Program-made: the position numbers and the translations under genes
The notes under the pieces: generated by a model
Seen by the model: the letters and a program-made list of their open reading frames with translations, nothing else
The model's database searches: none
What the model was told of the DNA's origin: nothing
Shown here: in pieces, positions 8,497 to 17,774 of the stretch
Layout of the letters: every line of letters begins with the position of its first letter
Numbering within the stretch: the first letter of the stretch is position 1
DNA from: Bacillus sp. FJAT-26390
GTDB taxonomy: Bacteria > Bacillota > Bacilli > Paenibacillales > Paenibacillaceae
Assembly: GCF_001682865.1 (NCBI RefSeq)
Contig: NZ_MAQX01000032.1
Coordinates: 552,888-616,887 of the forward strand
DNA: 64,000 nucleotides
Direction of reading: 5' to 3'

Positions 8497-10320
8497 TTAG
8501 GATACATGTGAATAAAAAGGAACAAGATGCTCAATAACATCTTTTATCGAATTTTGGTTTTCTCCAATTACTTTTTCAATTCGTTTGAACTGAAGCTCGA
8601 GCTCTACTCTATTGATCTGTGTTGGCTTGCCTATGTAAATGCGTTCATGCTGAGTAGATGATACGGCCTCTTCATCGGTTAGCAGTTCCTCGAATAGCTT
8701 CTCGCCTTCTCGCATGCCGCTAAATTTAATTTCTATATCCACGTTAGGCTCATAGCCTGATAAGCGAATGAGATCCTGCGCCAGATCGAGAATACGAACC
8801 GGCTTGCCCATATCCAGGACGAAGATTTCGCCGCCTTTTGCGAACGATCCCGCTTGAATAACTAGCTGTACGGCTTCGGGTATGGTCATAAAATATCTAA
8901 CCATATCCGGATGGGTCACGGTAACGGGACCGCCTGCAGCAATTTGTTCTTTGAATCTCGGTATAACGCTTCCGCGGCTGCCTAGTACATTTCCAAATCT
9001 GACCGCTACAAACTGTGTTTCACTTATGGTGTTGATACTCTGTATGTACATCTCTGCAATTCTCTTGGTCGCTCCCATGATGCTGGAAGGATTCACAGCC
9101 TTATCGGAGGATATCATGACGAACCGCTCAGCCTTGTATTTATCTGCGCAATCCGCTACGTTTCTTGTTCCAAAAACATTGTTCTTTACTGCCTCGGATG
9201 GATTTCGTTCCATGAGCGGTACATGCTTATGAGCCGCTGCATGAAATACAACCTGCGGTCTAAACTTGTGGAATACGCTCTCCAAGCGGCCTCTATCCTG
9301 AATGTCCGCTATAACCGTTTCCAAATGAACATTCGGAAACTTTGATCTAAGCTCCATCTCAATCAAATAGATACTGTTCTCGCCATGTCCGAGCAGCAGC
9401 AGGCTTGATGGCTTAAAGGCAGAAATCTGTCTGCAAAGCTCAGAACCAATGGAACCGCCGGCACCTGTGACAAGAACAACTTTATCTGATACATAATTGG
9501 CTATGCCTTCCAAGTCGGTTATAACAGGCTCTCTCCCAAGCAGATCCTCGACTTCAACGTTGCGCAATGATTTTACAGCGACACGGCCTCTAATAAAATC
9601 GTTAATGGATGGAATAATTTTGACTTTGGCCCCAGTCAGCTTGCAAATATTGATGATTTCCGTTATATGTACCCGCTTGACGGATGGCATCGCGATAACA
9701 ATGTCATGAATTTGATGTTTAGCTGCAATCTCTTCTATGTTGAGGCGTGTGCCAAGCACTGGTAAGCCTACCACTTGCATATTGCGTTTATGAGGGTCAT
9801 CATCGATAAAGCCTATAATTCGGTTGCCCATAAAGCTGTTGCTCGTCATAAATTCCTTCGCGATTAACGCTCCGCAGTCACCAGCTCCAACGATTAGCAC
9901 ATTGTTCGTTAAAGCAGTCTTTTTTGTTCTGTTTACTCGGATTAAGCGCCATAGGAATCGTGAGCCTCCCATAAAAAGCAGCATTAACTCCAGCGTTCTT
10001 GAAGTAATGGATAATGGAACCCGTTCTCCATTTAAGGCATAGGTTGCTCCATAGGATATAATAATGCCGATTAGAATCGCTTTAGCAAGCTCAATGATCT
10101 CCCCAATACTGGCATATTGCCACATTCGTCTGTACATGCGGAAGTAAGCAAGACTGCTGCCGCATATAACGGTTGTTAAACATGCAAATTCGAGCATTTG
10201 TTTTTCGTAGATGGGAGGGACATTTCCATTGAAACGAAAGAGATAGGATATCCCGATCGCTATCCATATAATACAAATATCAACAACCAGTATGATTAGC
10301 ATTCTATTCTTATTACTCAC
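8497..10320 (-). CDS. Membrane-bound UDP-GlcNAc 4,6-dehydratase (WbpM/PglF/CapD family)
   Basis: A 607-residue two-domain protein. Four hydrophobic helices occupy about residues 5-115, then a first Rossmann-like region (VLIVGAGDCGALIAKE, about 140), then the catalytic SDR with VTGAGGSIGSELCRQI (about 285), FHAAAHKHVPLME (about 360) and SSDKAVNPSSIMGATKRIAE, again with Met replacing the SDR catalytic Tyr. Family members convert UDP-GlcNAc to UDP-4-keto-6-deoxy-GlcNAc with retention at C5, feeding D-QuiNAc, D-FucNAc or bacillosamine synthesis. Start is a GTG at 10320 behind a G-rich site. It lies just downstream of the Wzz-like/CpsD pair, so it belongs to the conserved part of the locus. It coexists with the soluble CapE-type enzyme, implying two different deoxy sugars. 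Confidence 0.92.
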   Translation of the reverse strand: MSNKNRMLIILVVDICIIWIAIGISYLFRFNGNVPPIYEKQMLEFACLTTVICGSSLAYFRMYRRMWQYASIGEIIELAKAILIGIIISYGATYALNGERVPLSITSRTLELMLLFMGGSRFLWRLIRVNRTKKTALTNNVLIVGAGDCGALIAKEFMTSNSFMGNRIIGFIDDDPHKRNMQVVGLPVLGTRLNIEEIAAKHQIHDIVIAMPSVKRVHITEIINICKLTGAKVKIIPSINDFIRGRVAVKSLRNVEVEDLLGREPVITDLEGIANYVSDKVVLVTGAGGSIGSELCRQISAFKPSSLLLLGHGENSIYLIEMELRSKFPNVHLETVIADIQDRGRLESVFHKFRPQVVFHAAAHKHVPLMERNPSEAVKNNVFGTRNVADCADKYKAERFVMISSDKAVNPSSIMGATKRIAEMYIQSINTISETQFVAVRFGNVLGSRGSVIPRFKEQIAAGGPVTVTHPDMVRYFMTIPEAVQLVIQAGSFAKGGEIFVLDMGKPVRILDLAQDLIRLSGYEPNVDIEIKFSGMREGEKLFEELLTDEEAVSSTQHERIYIGKPTQINRVELELQFKRIEKVIGENQNSIKDVIEHLVPFYSHVS

Positions 10321-10365
10321 CTAGCTCATCCCCCCACAGCAATAACCATCTACGAACAACTCTCT

Positions 10366-11058
10366 TTATTTGTCTTGAACGCCATAATAATAGTAGTACG
10401 ATTCTTCATTTGCTCTACGCTTAACATTATTTAATACGACACCTAGAATACGCGCATTCACGCTCTCTAAGTTTTTCACGGCTTTGCCTGCAATCTCACG
10501 CTTCACTTTGCCTTGATCAACGACTAGAATGACGCCGTCACTCTTCGTAGCTACAATCTGAGCATCCGTAACCGCTAGCAGCGGCGGCGTATCGATTAAG
10601 ATAATGTCATACATACCTCTAAGCTGCGCTATGATTGCCGTCATCCGTTTGGAATTCATCATCTCTGCCGGGTTAGGCGGTATAGCACCCGATGTAATTA
10701 CATCCAGATTCGGAATATCCGTTACCTGTAGAACTTCCTCTAAGGAGCATTGCTGCGAAATAACGGAGGAAAGCCCCCAGCGATTCGAAATGGAAAAGGT
10801 ATGATGAGCAGTGGGCTTACGAAGATCGGCGTCGATTAGAACAACCTTTTTCTCCGATTGTGCGAAAGTGACTGCCAGATTCGTAATGGTTGTCGATTTT
10901 CCTTCTCCGGGGCCCGCTGATGAAACCATTAACACCTGAAGCTTCTCATCTATGGATGAGAACTCAATGTTCGTCCGCAATGCACGATACGATTCTGAGA
11001 TGGGGGAACGAGGATTCGTTAGCGTAATAATCTGACGCTTATTTTTCGATCGAGACAC
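10366..11058 (-). CDS. cpsD: Bacterial tyrosine kinase CpsD/CapB/YwqD type
   Basis: A 230-residue cytoplasmic BY-kinase. Walker A is SAGPGEGKSTTITNLA (about 45-60), Walker A' is VVLIDADLRKP, and Walker B is IILIDTPPL. The C-terminus ends with a tyrosine cluster, SYYYYYGVQDK, the autophosphorylation tail that controls polymer length and synthesis in Gram-positive capsules. The kinase needs the cytoplasmic tail of the Wzz-like protein encoded immediately upstream, whose gene it overlaps by 20 bases, and is dephosphorylated by a CpsB-type phosphatase, present at 14194-14976. Start is GTG with AGGTGA 8 bases upstream. Confidence 0.95.
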   Translation of the reverse strand: MSRSKNKRQIITLTNPRSPISESYRALRTNIEFSSIDEKLQVLMVSSAGPGEGKSTTITNLAVTFAQSEKKVVLIDADLRKPTAHHTFSISNRWGLSSVISQQCSLEEVLQVTDIPNLDVITSGAIPPNPAEMMNSKRMTAIIAQLRGMYDIILIDTPPLLAVTDAQIVATKSDGVILVVDQGKVKREIAGKAVKNLESVNARILGVVLNNVKRRANEESYYYYYGVQDK

Positions 11059-11806
11059 GCTCTAATTCACCTGCCTTGTAGGTTTGAGTGGTTTTGCTGG
11101 TTTGGCTTGAATTAGCATCCTCCGTATTCATTCTTGAGATCATTGCAAGCGTAGGCTGGCCCAAATATTGCAGCACATCTGCTTCGGTTTTAATCGTGTC
11201 ATCCATGTATTCAAGCAAGAAGGTAATCCCAACCGCGATCATTAAAGATACGACAAAAGCAATTGCAATATTTAGCGGTACAATAGGTGCAACCGGACTA
11301 GGCTGAGCATTTACTACCGCTTCGTTCAGGATTGATACATTCTCCACTTTGAAAATATGCTGAATCTCTTCCCTAAACACGTTAGATACGGCGTTTACGA
11401 CTTGAGCAGCTTGCTTATAATCCACATCCTGAACGACCAAAGTCATAACTTGGGTGTTGTTCACGGAACTAACTTGGATTTTGCGGGAAAGCTCAGTTGT
11501 CGTTAAGCCAAGCTGCGGGTACTGCTCTGCTACTTTATCTAATATTGCAGGTGTCTTAATGATCTCTTTGTATGTATCGATCATCTTAATATTGGAGTTG
11601 ATTTGATTGAGATCAAGCTGACCAGTCGCCATTTGTGCGGTAGTCTGGTTTACGATTATTTTGGTAGAGGCCTCATATACAGGGTCTTTGAAAAACAGGC
11701 TGACAACGGCTGCTGCTGCTGTACAAACGAAGACAAATAAGATAATAAGAACCAATCTCTTCCTAATAATTGCCATGTATTGTCGCAAATCTAGTTCGTT
11801 AGACAC
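11039..11806 (-). CDS. Wzz-like chain-length/BY-kinase activator (CapA/YwqC family)
   Basis: Polysaccharide co-polymerase of about 255 residues with one transmembrane helix near each end (ILFVFVCTAAAAVVSLFF at about 20-40 and IAIAFVVSLMIAVGITFLL at about 180-200). The extracytoplasmic domain between them contains YEASTKIIVNQ and a Pro-rich segment before helix 2 (AQPSPVAPIVPLN), as is typical of the family. The C-terminal cytoplasmic tail activates CpsD. The ATG at 11821 lacks a ribosome site, while the GTG at 11806 lies 8 bases after GGAGG, so 11806 is preferred. It is the first gene after a terminator at 11915-11956, suggesting a promoter in the intervening 100 bases, which are very AT-rich. 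Confidence 0.92.
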   Translation of the reverse strand: MSNELDLRQYMAIIRKRLVLIILFVFVCTAAAAVVSLFFKDPVYEASTKIIVNQTTAQMATGQLDLNQINSNIKMIDTYKEIIKTPAILDKVAEQYPQLGLTTTELSRKIQVSSVNNTQVMTLVVQDVDYKQAAQVVNAVSNVFREEIQHIFKVENVSILNEAVVNAQPSPVAPIVPLNIAIAFVVSLMIAVGITFLLEYMDDTIKTEADVLQYLGQPTLAMISRMNTEDANSSQTSKTTQTYKAGELERVSIEK

Positions 11807-11914
11807 TCCGTATTCCTCCATCTGATATAGTCAATTAGAACGATTATATGATTCTTAAGAACTATACCCTATTACATAATAAACTATAATCTTACAATAT
11901 ACTATGTTTTTCGG

Positions 11915-11956
11915 AAAAAAATCTCCCTCCCATCTACATGAGAGGAAGATTTTTCT
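11915..11956 (-). terminator. Rho-independent terminator after the SLH gene
   Basis: On the minus strand, AGATTTTT-type arms pair across a short loop (11917-11924 with 11947-11954, plus CCTC with GAGG) and continue into a T-run at 11915-11920. It lies 12 bases beyond the SLH gene stop and separates that gene from the downstream Wzz-like gene. Confidence 0.75.
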
Positions 11957-11967
11957 TATAACTTGAA

Positions 11968-14073
11968 TTATTTAACATTTTTTGAAGCTCTGTAAATGAT
12001 TACAGCTGCTTCTGCACGAGTTGCATTGTTGTTCGGCAAAAACTTGCCTTCGTTTCCGATGACAATTTTGTGAGTGGCTGCAAATGCAACGCCGTCTTTC
12101 AATGCAGCACTGATCTTGTCTGCATCAGCAAAGTCCTTCAAAGCCGCATTAACGTCAGTCACATCAGCCGCACCTTGTGATACCTTCAGCGCACGCGCAA
12201 TCATCGTAGCCATCTCAGCGCGCGTGATCGTTGCGTTAGCATCAAATTTAGTAGCGGAGCGTCCGTTGATGATTTTAAGCTGAACAGCAGCAGCCACATA
12301 TGGTGCATGCCAGTCGCCTGCTTTCACATCATCGAAGCTTTCTGTTGCTGAACCGTTCTCCAAATCAAGGGCGCGGATAAGCATTTTTGCGAATTCAGCG
12401 CGTGTTACTTTATCTTTCGGAGCAAATACGCCTTCCGACTTGCCTTCAATCGCGCCTTTGGCAGCAACGACTTGAATTTCGCGGCCAGCCCATGCTTCAA
12501 CGGAAGCGATATCGCTGAACGATACTTTGTTTTCAACGACTACATATGAAGAGAACGAATCACGGGACTCGACAATAGAGCTGCCAGTTACGCGTCCGCC
12601 GTGGAATACTAGCTTGCCATCAACGATTTTTGCAACAGAAAGAAGTTCTTGATCAAGACCTGTAGTATCGCCTAGCGGGATGCTGATAACGATCGGTTGA
12701 TCAAACGTTGTTTTTGCAGCGCCGCCAACTGTCAGGTTGAAGTCATATACTTCAGACACCGATTTCAACGTGCCTACAACTTCAGCAGTAGCGTCCGTTT
12801 TCTTAATCGTAAGCCCGATAGCAGACGAGAATGAACCTCCGACAGGAAGCGTCACTTCGAATTTACCGACTACGAAAGTTGCACCGGATACGTTTCCAGC
12901 TGCCGCTGCTTTAACGATAGCGTCAGAAAGGTTCAAAACAACATCCTTTTGCACGACCGAACCAAGATCGATCTTTAGAGCAGACTTCGTAAGTGCCGAA
13001 GATGGTGAAACTTCTTTCACTTTTGCCGCTACAGCATTAATACCGGAAATTGCGGATAATGCGCTGCCCTCGTTCAATTGAAGAACAGCTTGTCCATTTA
13101 TAACACTTACATTTGTTGATGCGCTAATTGTTGCCAGCTTTGTAATCTCGTCTTTCGCATCTGAAACGAATTTAGTAATAATAGCAGCTTTCTCAGCTTC
13201 TGTTGCCTTATCAAGTGCTGCTTTCAAGTTTTTCAGCAATTTATCAGTTGACTCTGGAAGCGGTGCATCAATCACTGGATTCGGACCTGAATTCGGACCC
13301 GGATTTGTCCCTGGGTTTGTAGGCAGAAGTGATTCATAAGCTTTAAACAAAGCAGCAGCTGCATCCGTGAAATACTTATTTTCGCCTACTGCGTCTCTTG
13401 AACGAGTGAACACTTCAAGAACGTCATCTGTATTTACTTTGTAATATACAAACACCTTCTGTAGGCTGTATTGCGTTCCAGACAATGCAGCAATGGTATC
13501 CTGCATCAATTTCTTCACGCTGTCCTTGTTCTGCATAAGGTCAAGCAGTTCCGATAATCCCTTGTTTTTCACTTGATTAACGAGCTCTTTTTGAATATCC
13601 AAGAAATATTTGAGGACGTCATCAACAGTTAAGACCACATCCGCGCGACTTGCAAAGGATTGCAGCAATGGCTCATACTGCGCGCGCAAGCTCTCTAGAC
13701 CTTCAATTGAAGGTGCATATGACAACTCTACCGCAGCATAAAAAAGATTTTCCAATTGCGTTTCTTCTTCGTTAGTCGGATTAAACTTGTCAACGATTGG
13801 GTCAACAATATCGCCCTTTTGATGAATTTCCAAATCATTTAACGCATCTTGAAGCGCTTTAACTTTGTCCATCCCACTTGTCGCAACAAGTGCGTCACGG
13901 AGCTTCTTGATATCATTCACTAGCGAAGAATCAGCCAATGAAGAGGCATAAGCTACCCCACTTACTCCAAGCTTCTCCGCCAAGCCTTTGCTGCTAAGCG
14001 GAATGCCAGCGAGAGCCGTTAGGGCTACACTCGCTGCAATAGTAGATACTGCCAGTTTTTTTCTTAATGTCAC
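11968..14073 (-). CDS. Large secreted protein with three C-terminal SLH domains
   Basis: A 701-residue exported surface protein. The signal peptide covers about residues 1-43 (Lys-rich start, hydrophobic core, AYAS cleavage region). The N-terminal third is helical, then comes a Pro/Gly/Asn linker (NPGTNPGPNSGPNP, about 255), and a beta-rich middle part. Residues about 520-701 hold three SLH repeats, recognisable from VTRAEFAKMLIRAL, ITRAEMATMIARAL and ATRAEAAVIIYRA. SLH domains bind pyruvylated secondary wall polymer. The gene begins with GTG (AGGAG 9 bases upstream) and lies inside the polysaccharide locus between cpsB and the Wzz-like gene, so it may act with the polymer made here. Its specific function is unknown. 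Confidence 0.9.
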   Translation of the reverse strand: MTLRKKLAVSTIAASVALTALAGIPLSSKGLAEKLGVSGVAYASSLADSSLVNDIKKLRDALVATSGMDKVKALQDALNDLEIHQKGDIVDPIVDKFNPTNEEETQLENLFYAAVELSYAPSIEGLESLRAQYEPLLQSFASRADVVLTVDDVLKYFLDIQKELVNQVKNKGLSELLDLMQNKDSVKKLMQDTIAALSGTQYSLQKVFVYYKVNTDDVLEVFTRSRDAVGENKYFTDAAAALFKAYESLLPTNPGTNPGPNSGPNPVIDAPLPESTDKLLKNLKAALDKATEAEKAAIITKFVSDAKDEITKLATISASTNVSVINGQAVLQLNEGSALSAISGINAVAAKVKEVSPSSALTKSALKIDLGSVVQKDVVLNLSDAIVKAAAAGNVSGATFVVGKFEVTLPVGGSFSSAIGLTIKKTDATAEVVGTLKSVSEVYDFNLTVGGAAKTTFDQPIVISIPLGDTTGLDQELLSVAKIVDGKLVFHGGRVTGSSIVESRDSFSSYVVVENKVSFSDIASVEAWAGREIQVVAAKGAIEGKSEGVFAPKDKVTRAEFAKMLIRALDLENGSATESFDDVKAGDWHAPYVAAAVQLKIINGRSATKFDANATITRAEMATMIARALKVSQGAADVTDVNAALKDFADADKISAALKDGVAFAATHKIVIGNEGKFLPNNNATRAEAAVIIYRASKNVK

Positions 14074-14193
14074 TCTGTTTCACTCCTGTATGTAGAATAG
14101 TTGCACTCATCCAAAATAGATGAATGACTAATAAAGCCAATAGAATCGCACTTCGTATGTATTTACTTCAAATGTCATTCACGCTATCACAGG

Positions 14194-14976
14194 CTATTTC
14201 TTGTAAAAATAGGAAATAATGCGCCGAACGACTCCTTCCCCGTTAGAAACAGCCGGTTGAGAATGAAAAGGCTCATCCATAATGATGGACTCCGCATTCA
14301 TCTGCAAATAGCTCACCCACTGTTCTCCCATCCGCCTCTCAATTGAATCGTAGGCTTCGCGCAATCGAAAACCGCGCCGCTCGATATGATGTGCATCGGA
14401 AGATACTATATGGATAAGTCCAGCTTTCATCAGAGACCATGAAGCTTGCTCAATACGCTTACCGAATCCCCCTAATAGGGAATGTGATGTAACCTGCGCG
14501 AATGCTCCTGCTTCAATTAGCTCAGCTAATCGTTCAGGATGCTTCACTACCTCTGCGTTCCTTTCAGGGTGAGCGATAATCGGTTTGAGGTTTAATATAT
14601 TGAGCTCGTGAACGAGTTCAATCATCGATTTCGGTATGCGAGAGGATGGCATTTCAATTAATACATAGCTAGAGTCAGCTAAGGGGAGAAGCTCTTTCCT
14701 ATTCCAAGCATCTAGCAAATCATCATGGACTCTAATTTCTTGACCAGTCCGAATAGTAACAGGCACACCTGCTGCCAATAACTGTTCGTTAATGGAGGAA
14801 GTGTGCTCGGCTACGTCGTTTGCTGTATTGGTATAGGTCCCATTGGCGTGGTGCGGAGTTGCAATGATTGTTGTAATTCCCTCTGAAACGGCTGCCCGGG
14901 CCATATTCAGAGTATCATCAAAACTCGCCGCACCATCGTCAATACCGGGTAAAATATGGGTATGGATGTCTATCAT
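14194..14976 (-). CDS. cpsB: Tyrosine-protein phosphatase CpsB/YwqE (PHP family)
   Basis: A 260-residue manganese-dependent PHP phosphatase that removes phosphate from the CpsD tyrosine tail. The metal-binding motifs are visible in order: MIDIHTHILPGIDDGA at the N-terminus, ATPHHANGTY (about 41), KPIIAHPERNAEV (about 132) and HIVSSDAHHIERRG (about 192). The length equals that of YwqE/CpsB. It is the first gene of the minus-strand polysaccharide locus and is followed 120 bases later by the SLH gene. Start ATG has AGGACGTGAG upstream. Confidence 0.94.
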   Translation of the reverse strand: MIDIHTHILPGIDDGAASFDDTLNMARAAVSEGITTIIATPHHANGTYTNTANDVAEHTSSINEQLLAAGVPVTIRTGQEIRVHDDLLDAWNRKELLPLADSSYVLIEMPSSRIPKSMIELVHELNILNLKPIIAHPERNAEVVKHPERLAELIEAGAFAQVTSHSLLGGFGKRIEQASWSLMKAGLIHIVSSDAHHIERRGFRLREAYDSIERRMGEQWVSYLQMNAESIIMDEPFHSQPAVSNGEGVVRRIISYFYKK

Positions 14977-15181
14977 GCTGATCTCACGTCCTAGTAGATT
15001 TTGATCAAAAGCTCCTGATAGGCAGGTTTGATCTTATTCTACCACAGGAAGTTAGATCTTTCAGCACTTCTCGTTATAATTCGACAGTTCTTTTCTCACA
15101 CTTTTCTAAGTATATCCTACATTTGACAAATGTGATAGGAATAAAATGTAAAAATGAGGATTTGTTCAGAAAAATTTCAGA

Positions 15182-16159
15182 TTAAAGCAGTTCTTTGCGC
15201 AGCTCCGCTGCAGATTTTGGCGAAAGGTAGGCAAACGGAATGTCGAAAACGGTTTTCGCGCCAGCCTGTCCTTCACTTGCAAGCTTATATGCCGCTCTAG
15301 CATAAGCAACTAGAACGCTCGCCGTGAACTCTGGATTGCTGTCCAGCTTCAGTCCGAATTCAATAATTTGCGTGCTGTTCTCGCCCGTCTTGCCGCTGCG
15401 CAGCACCATCCCGCCATGCGGCATCGAGGAATGCTCAGCCTTCATTGTCGCTTCGTCGATAAAGTGAACCGTCGTATTGTAATCGGAGAAGTAGTTCGGC
15501 ATGGTACGGATTTCCTCCGCGATAGCCTCTTGATCCGCGCCTTCTTCGGCAACGATATAACAATCACGAATATGCTTCTCGCGCGTCGTAAGCTCAGGAT
15601 TCTCCCCTCCGCGTACACGTTCTACCGCTTCATTGCTCGGAATAGTATATTGCACGCCATGCTTCACGCCGTTCACTCGGCGAATAGCGTCGGAATGGCC
15701 TTGGCTTACACCTTTGCCCCAGAATGTGTATTCCTTGCCTTCAGGCAAAATCGATTCCGCAAGCAAGCGGTTAAGTGAGAATAAGCCCGGGTCCCAGCCC
15801 GTTGAAATGACGCTCACTTTATTGCTCACCTTCGCAACCTCATCTACCTGCTCAAAATATTCAGGGATGCGCGCATGCGTATCAAAGCTGTCTACCGTAT
15901 GGAACAAGCGTGCAAAAGCAGGCCCTTGCTCCGGCAGGTCCGTCGCCGAACCGCCGCATAGAATCATAACGTCGATATCATCGACAAAGCGCTCAGCATC
16001 TTCAATTGCATATGCTTTAGCTGCAGATGGGATAGATGCCGGGTCTCTGCGAGTAAATACCGCATCCAGTCTCATATCCGGGTTTTGTTTGATCGCAAGC
16101 TCTACGCCGCGACCAAGGTTGCCGTAACCAACGATACCGATGCGAATCTGTTTTGCCAT
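15182..16159 (-). CDS. ddh: meso-Diaminopimelate dehydrogenase
   Basis: About 325 residues. NADP-dependent enzyme that makes meso-DAP in one step from tetrahydrodipicolinate and ammonia, short-circuiting the acyl pathway for peptidoglycan and lysine. The N-terminus MAKQIRIGIVGYGNLGRGVE contains the glycine-rich loop, followed by AVFTRRDP (the Arg pair suggests NADP). VISTGWDPGLFSLNRLLAE, WGKGVSQGHSDAIRR and SMPHGGMVLRSG are family-specific active-site segments. The ATG at 16159 has AGAGGTGA 8 bases upstream; the longer frame to 16201 would overlap the preceding gene. It follows the glutamate dehydrogenase gene by 32 bases, so both amination enzymes are probably co-transcribed. Confidence 0.95.
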   Translation of the reverse strand: MAKQIRIGIVGYGNLGRGVELAIKQNPDMRLDAVFTRRDPASIPSAAKAYAIEDAERFVDDIDVMILCGGSATDLPEQGPAFARLFHTVDSFDTHARIPEYFEQVDEVAKVSNKVSVISTGWDPGLFSLNRLLAESILPEGKEYTFWGKGVSQGHSDAIRRVNGVKHGVQYTIPSNEAVERVRGGENPELTTREKHIRDCYIVAEEGADQEAIAEEIRTMPNYFSDYNTTVHFIDEATMKAEHSSMPHGGMVLRSGKTGENSTQIIEFGLKLDSNPEFTASVLVAYARAAYKLASEGQAGAKTVFDIPFAYLSPKSAAELRKELL

Positions 16160-16191
16160 GATGCCGTCACCTCTTCTTATTTTATAAGTGC

Positions 16192-17451
16192 TTAGATCCA
16201 ACCTCTTGCTTCCATAGCTGCCGCGATCCGTTTAATCGAAATCATATAAGCCGCCGTACGAAGATCCGTATTATGCTCTTTAGCCAGGTCGCGAACAGCC
16301 ACATACGATAGAATCATGTTCGTCTCCAGCTTCTCAAGCACTTCTGCTTCGCTCCAGTAGTAGTTCATCAGGTTCTGTACCCATTCAAAATACGAAACCG
16401 TAACGCCGCCCGCATTAGCAAGCACGTCCGGAATAACTGTGATGCCGTGGCTCGCAAGCACACGGTCCGCCTCAGGCGTTGTTGGACCATTAGCAGCTTC
16501 TGCAACAATCTTCGCTTTGATACGGTCTGCATTGGCAGCCGTAATAACGTTCTCAAGTGCAGCCGGCACCAAGATGTCAACATCAAGCTCAAGCAGAGCT
16601 TCGTTTGAAATCGCATAGGATTCGCCATATTCACGGATGGAAGACGTATCCTTTAGTATGGAGATTCTTTCGATATCCAATCCATCCGGATCGTAAACGC
16701 CGCCTTTGGAATCACTAACCGCTACGATTCTACAGCCTGCTTCGCTAAGCAATCGAGCTGCAATGCGGCCTGCGTTGCCATAACCTTGAATCGCTGCAGT
16801 CGCATTTTGCACAGGAATGCCTTTGTCTTGAAGCGCCGCCAAAATCGTATACACGCAGCCTTGCGCTGTCGCTTCGTTACGGCCTTTCGATCCGCCCAAA
16901 ATAAGCGGTTTGCCCGTGATAACGCCAGGCGAGTTCACGCCTTTCAGTCTGCTGTACGTATCCATCATCCAACCCATGATTTGAGGCGTCGTGTATACGT
17001 CCGGTGCAGGAATATCTTTATCCGGTCCTACAAAGTCCGCGATCGATTCCATAAATGCACGGCTCACGCGCTCAAGCTCACCTTTGCTTAGAAGGCGAGG
17101 ATCACAAATAACGCCGCCTTTGCCGCCGCCGTACGGCAACCCAACAACGCCGCATTTAAAGCTCATCCACATGGAAAGTGCTTTAACCTCATCAAGCGTT
17201 ACGTCAGGGTGAAAACGAATGCCGCCCTTAGTTGGACCAATTGCGTCATTATGCTGGGAACGATACCCTTCGAACACTCGGATCGAGCCATCATCCATAC
17301 GAACAGAGAAGCTAACCGACAGCACGCGCTTCGGACGCTTCAAGATTTGCGTAACATGCTCAGGCAGCTGCAGATGCGCCGCTGCCGCGTCAATTTGCTG
17401 CTGTGCGATTTGGTACGGGTTTAACGTTTCTTCAACTATACTCACTGTCAT
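16192..17451 (-). CDS. Glutamate dehydrogenase (Glu/Leu/Phe/Val dehydrogenase family)
   Basis: A 419-residue hexameric-type glutamate dehydrogenase, interconverting glutamate and 2-oxoglutarate plus ammonia. Substrate-site motifs are FKCGVVGLPYGGGKGGV (catalytic Lys, about 95-110) and PAPDVYTTPQIMGWMMD. The nucleotide site is IQGYGNAGRIAARLL (about 215), followed by AVSDSKGG, whose Asp suggests NAD. PDVLANAGGVTVSYFEWVQN near the C-terminus is typical of RocG/GudB. The ATG at 17451 has AAGGA further upstream than usual. Direction (catabolic GudB/RocG or assimilatory) cannot be decided, but pairing with DAP dehydrogenase downstream is notable. Confidence 0.94.
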   Translation of the reverse strand: MTVSIVEETLNPYQIAQQQIDAAAAHLQLPEHVTQILKRPKRVLSVSFSVRMDDGSIRVFEGYRSQHNDAIGPTKGGIRFHPDVTLDEVKALSMWMSFKCGVVGLPYGGGKGGVICDPRLLSKGELERVSRAFMESIADFVGPDKDIPAPDVYTTPQIMGWMMDTYSRLKGVNSPGVITGKPLILGGSKGRNEATAQGCVYTILAALQDKGIPVQNATAAIQGYGNAGRIAARLLSEAGCRIVAVSDSKGGVYDPDGLDIERISILKDTSSIREYGESYAISNEALLELDVDILVPAALENVITAANADRIKAKIVAEAANGPTTPEADRVLASHGITVIPDVLANAGGVTVSYFEWVQNLMNYYWSEAEVLEKLETNMILSYVAVRDLAKEHNTDLRTAAYMISIKRIAAAMEARGWI

Positions 17452-17774
17452 TTAGGTTCAGTCCTTCTTCTCAAAGTTCGACTCCCATTCCATTGAAAAG
17501 CCGCTTTTTTGATTTTACCTTTTTCAATTCTATTTTAAAAGATTTTTTTCGCTATAAAGTGCAAATATTCTTTCAATAAATCCATTGTCATGTAAGGTTT
17601 CATTAGATGACAGTAACAGTAACACCTGACATAGGCTGTATAAATATGACTTTTATGCAATCGCTTGCTCTAAAAAACGCAAAAAAGATGCGACGGAAGG
17701 CCAGCTTCCACCGCATCTTTTACATCTTTGCAAATCTAACCCAAGATCAAACGGCCAATAATGCATCTCAGCAT
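17452..17774. other. Intergenic region between gdh and the orphan mtlD
   Basis: 323 bases with no convincing gene; the open plus-strand frame from 17607 lacks a ribosome site and runs antisense into mtlD. The region holds the mtlD terminator (17681-17720) and, toward 17460-17600, a very AT-rich stretch expected to contain the gdh promoter, in which I could not fix a clear -35/-10 pair. Confidence 0.6.
17681..17720 (-). terminator. Terminator after orphan mtlD
   Basis: Perfect 9-base arms AAAGATGCG (17684-17692) and CGCATCTTT (17712-17720) with an inner GGAAG/CTTCC extension; the minus strand ends in a run of six T. It lies 55 bases past the mtlD stop. Confidence 0.85.
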
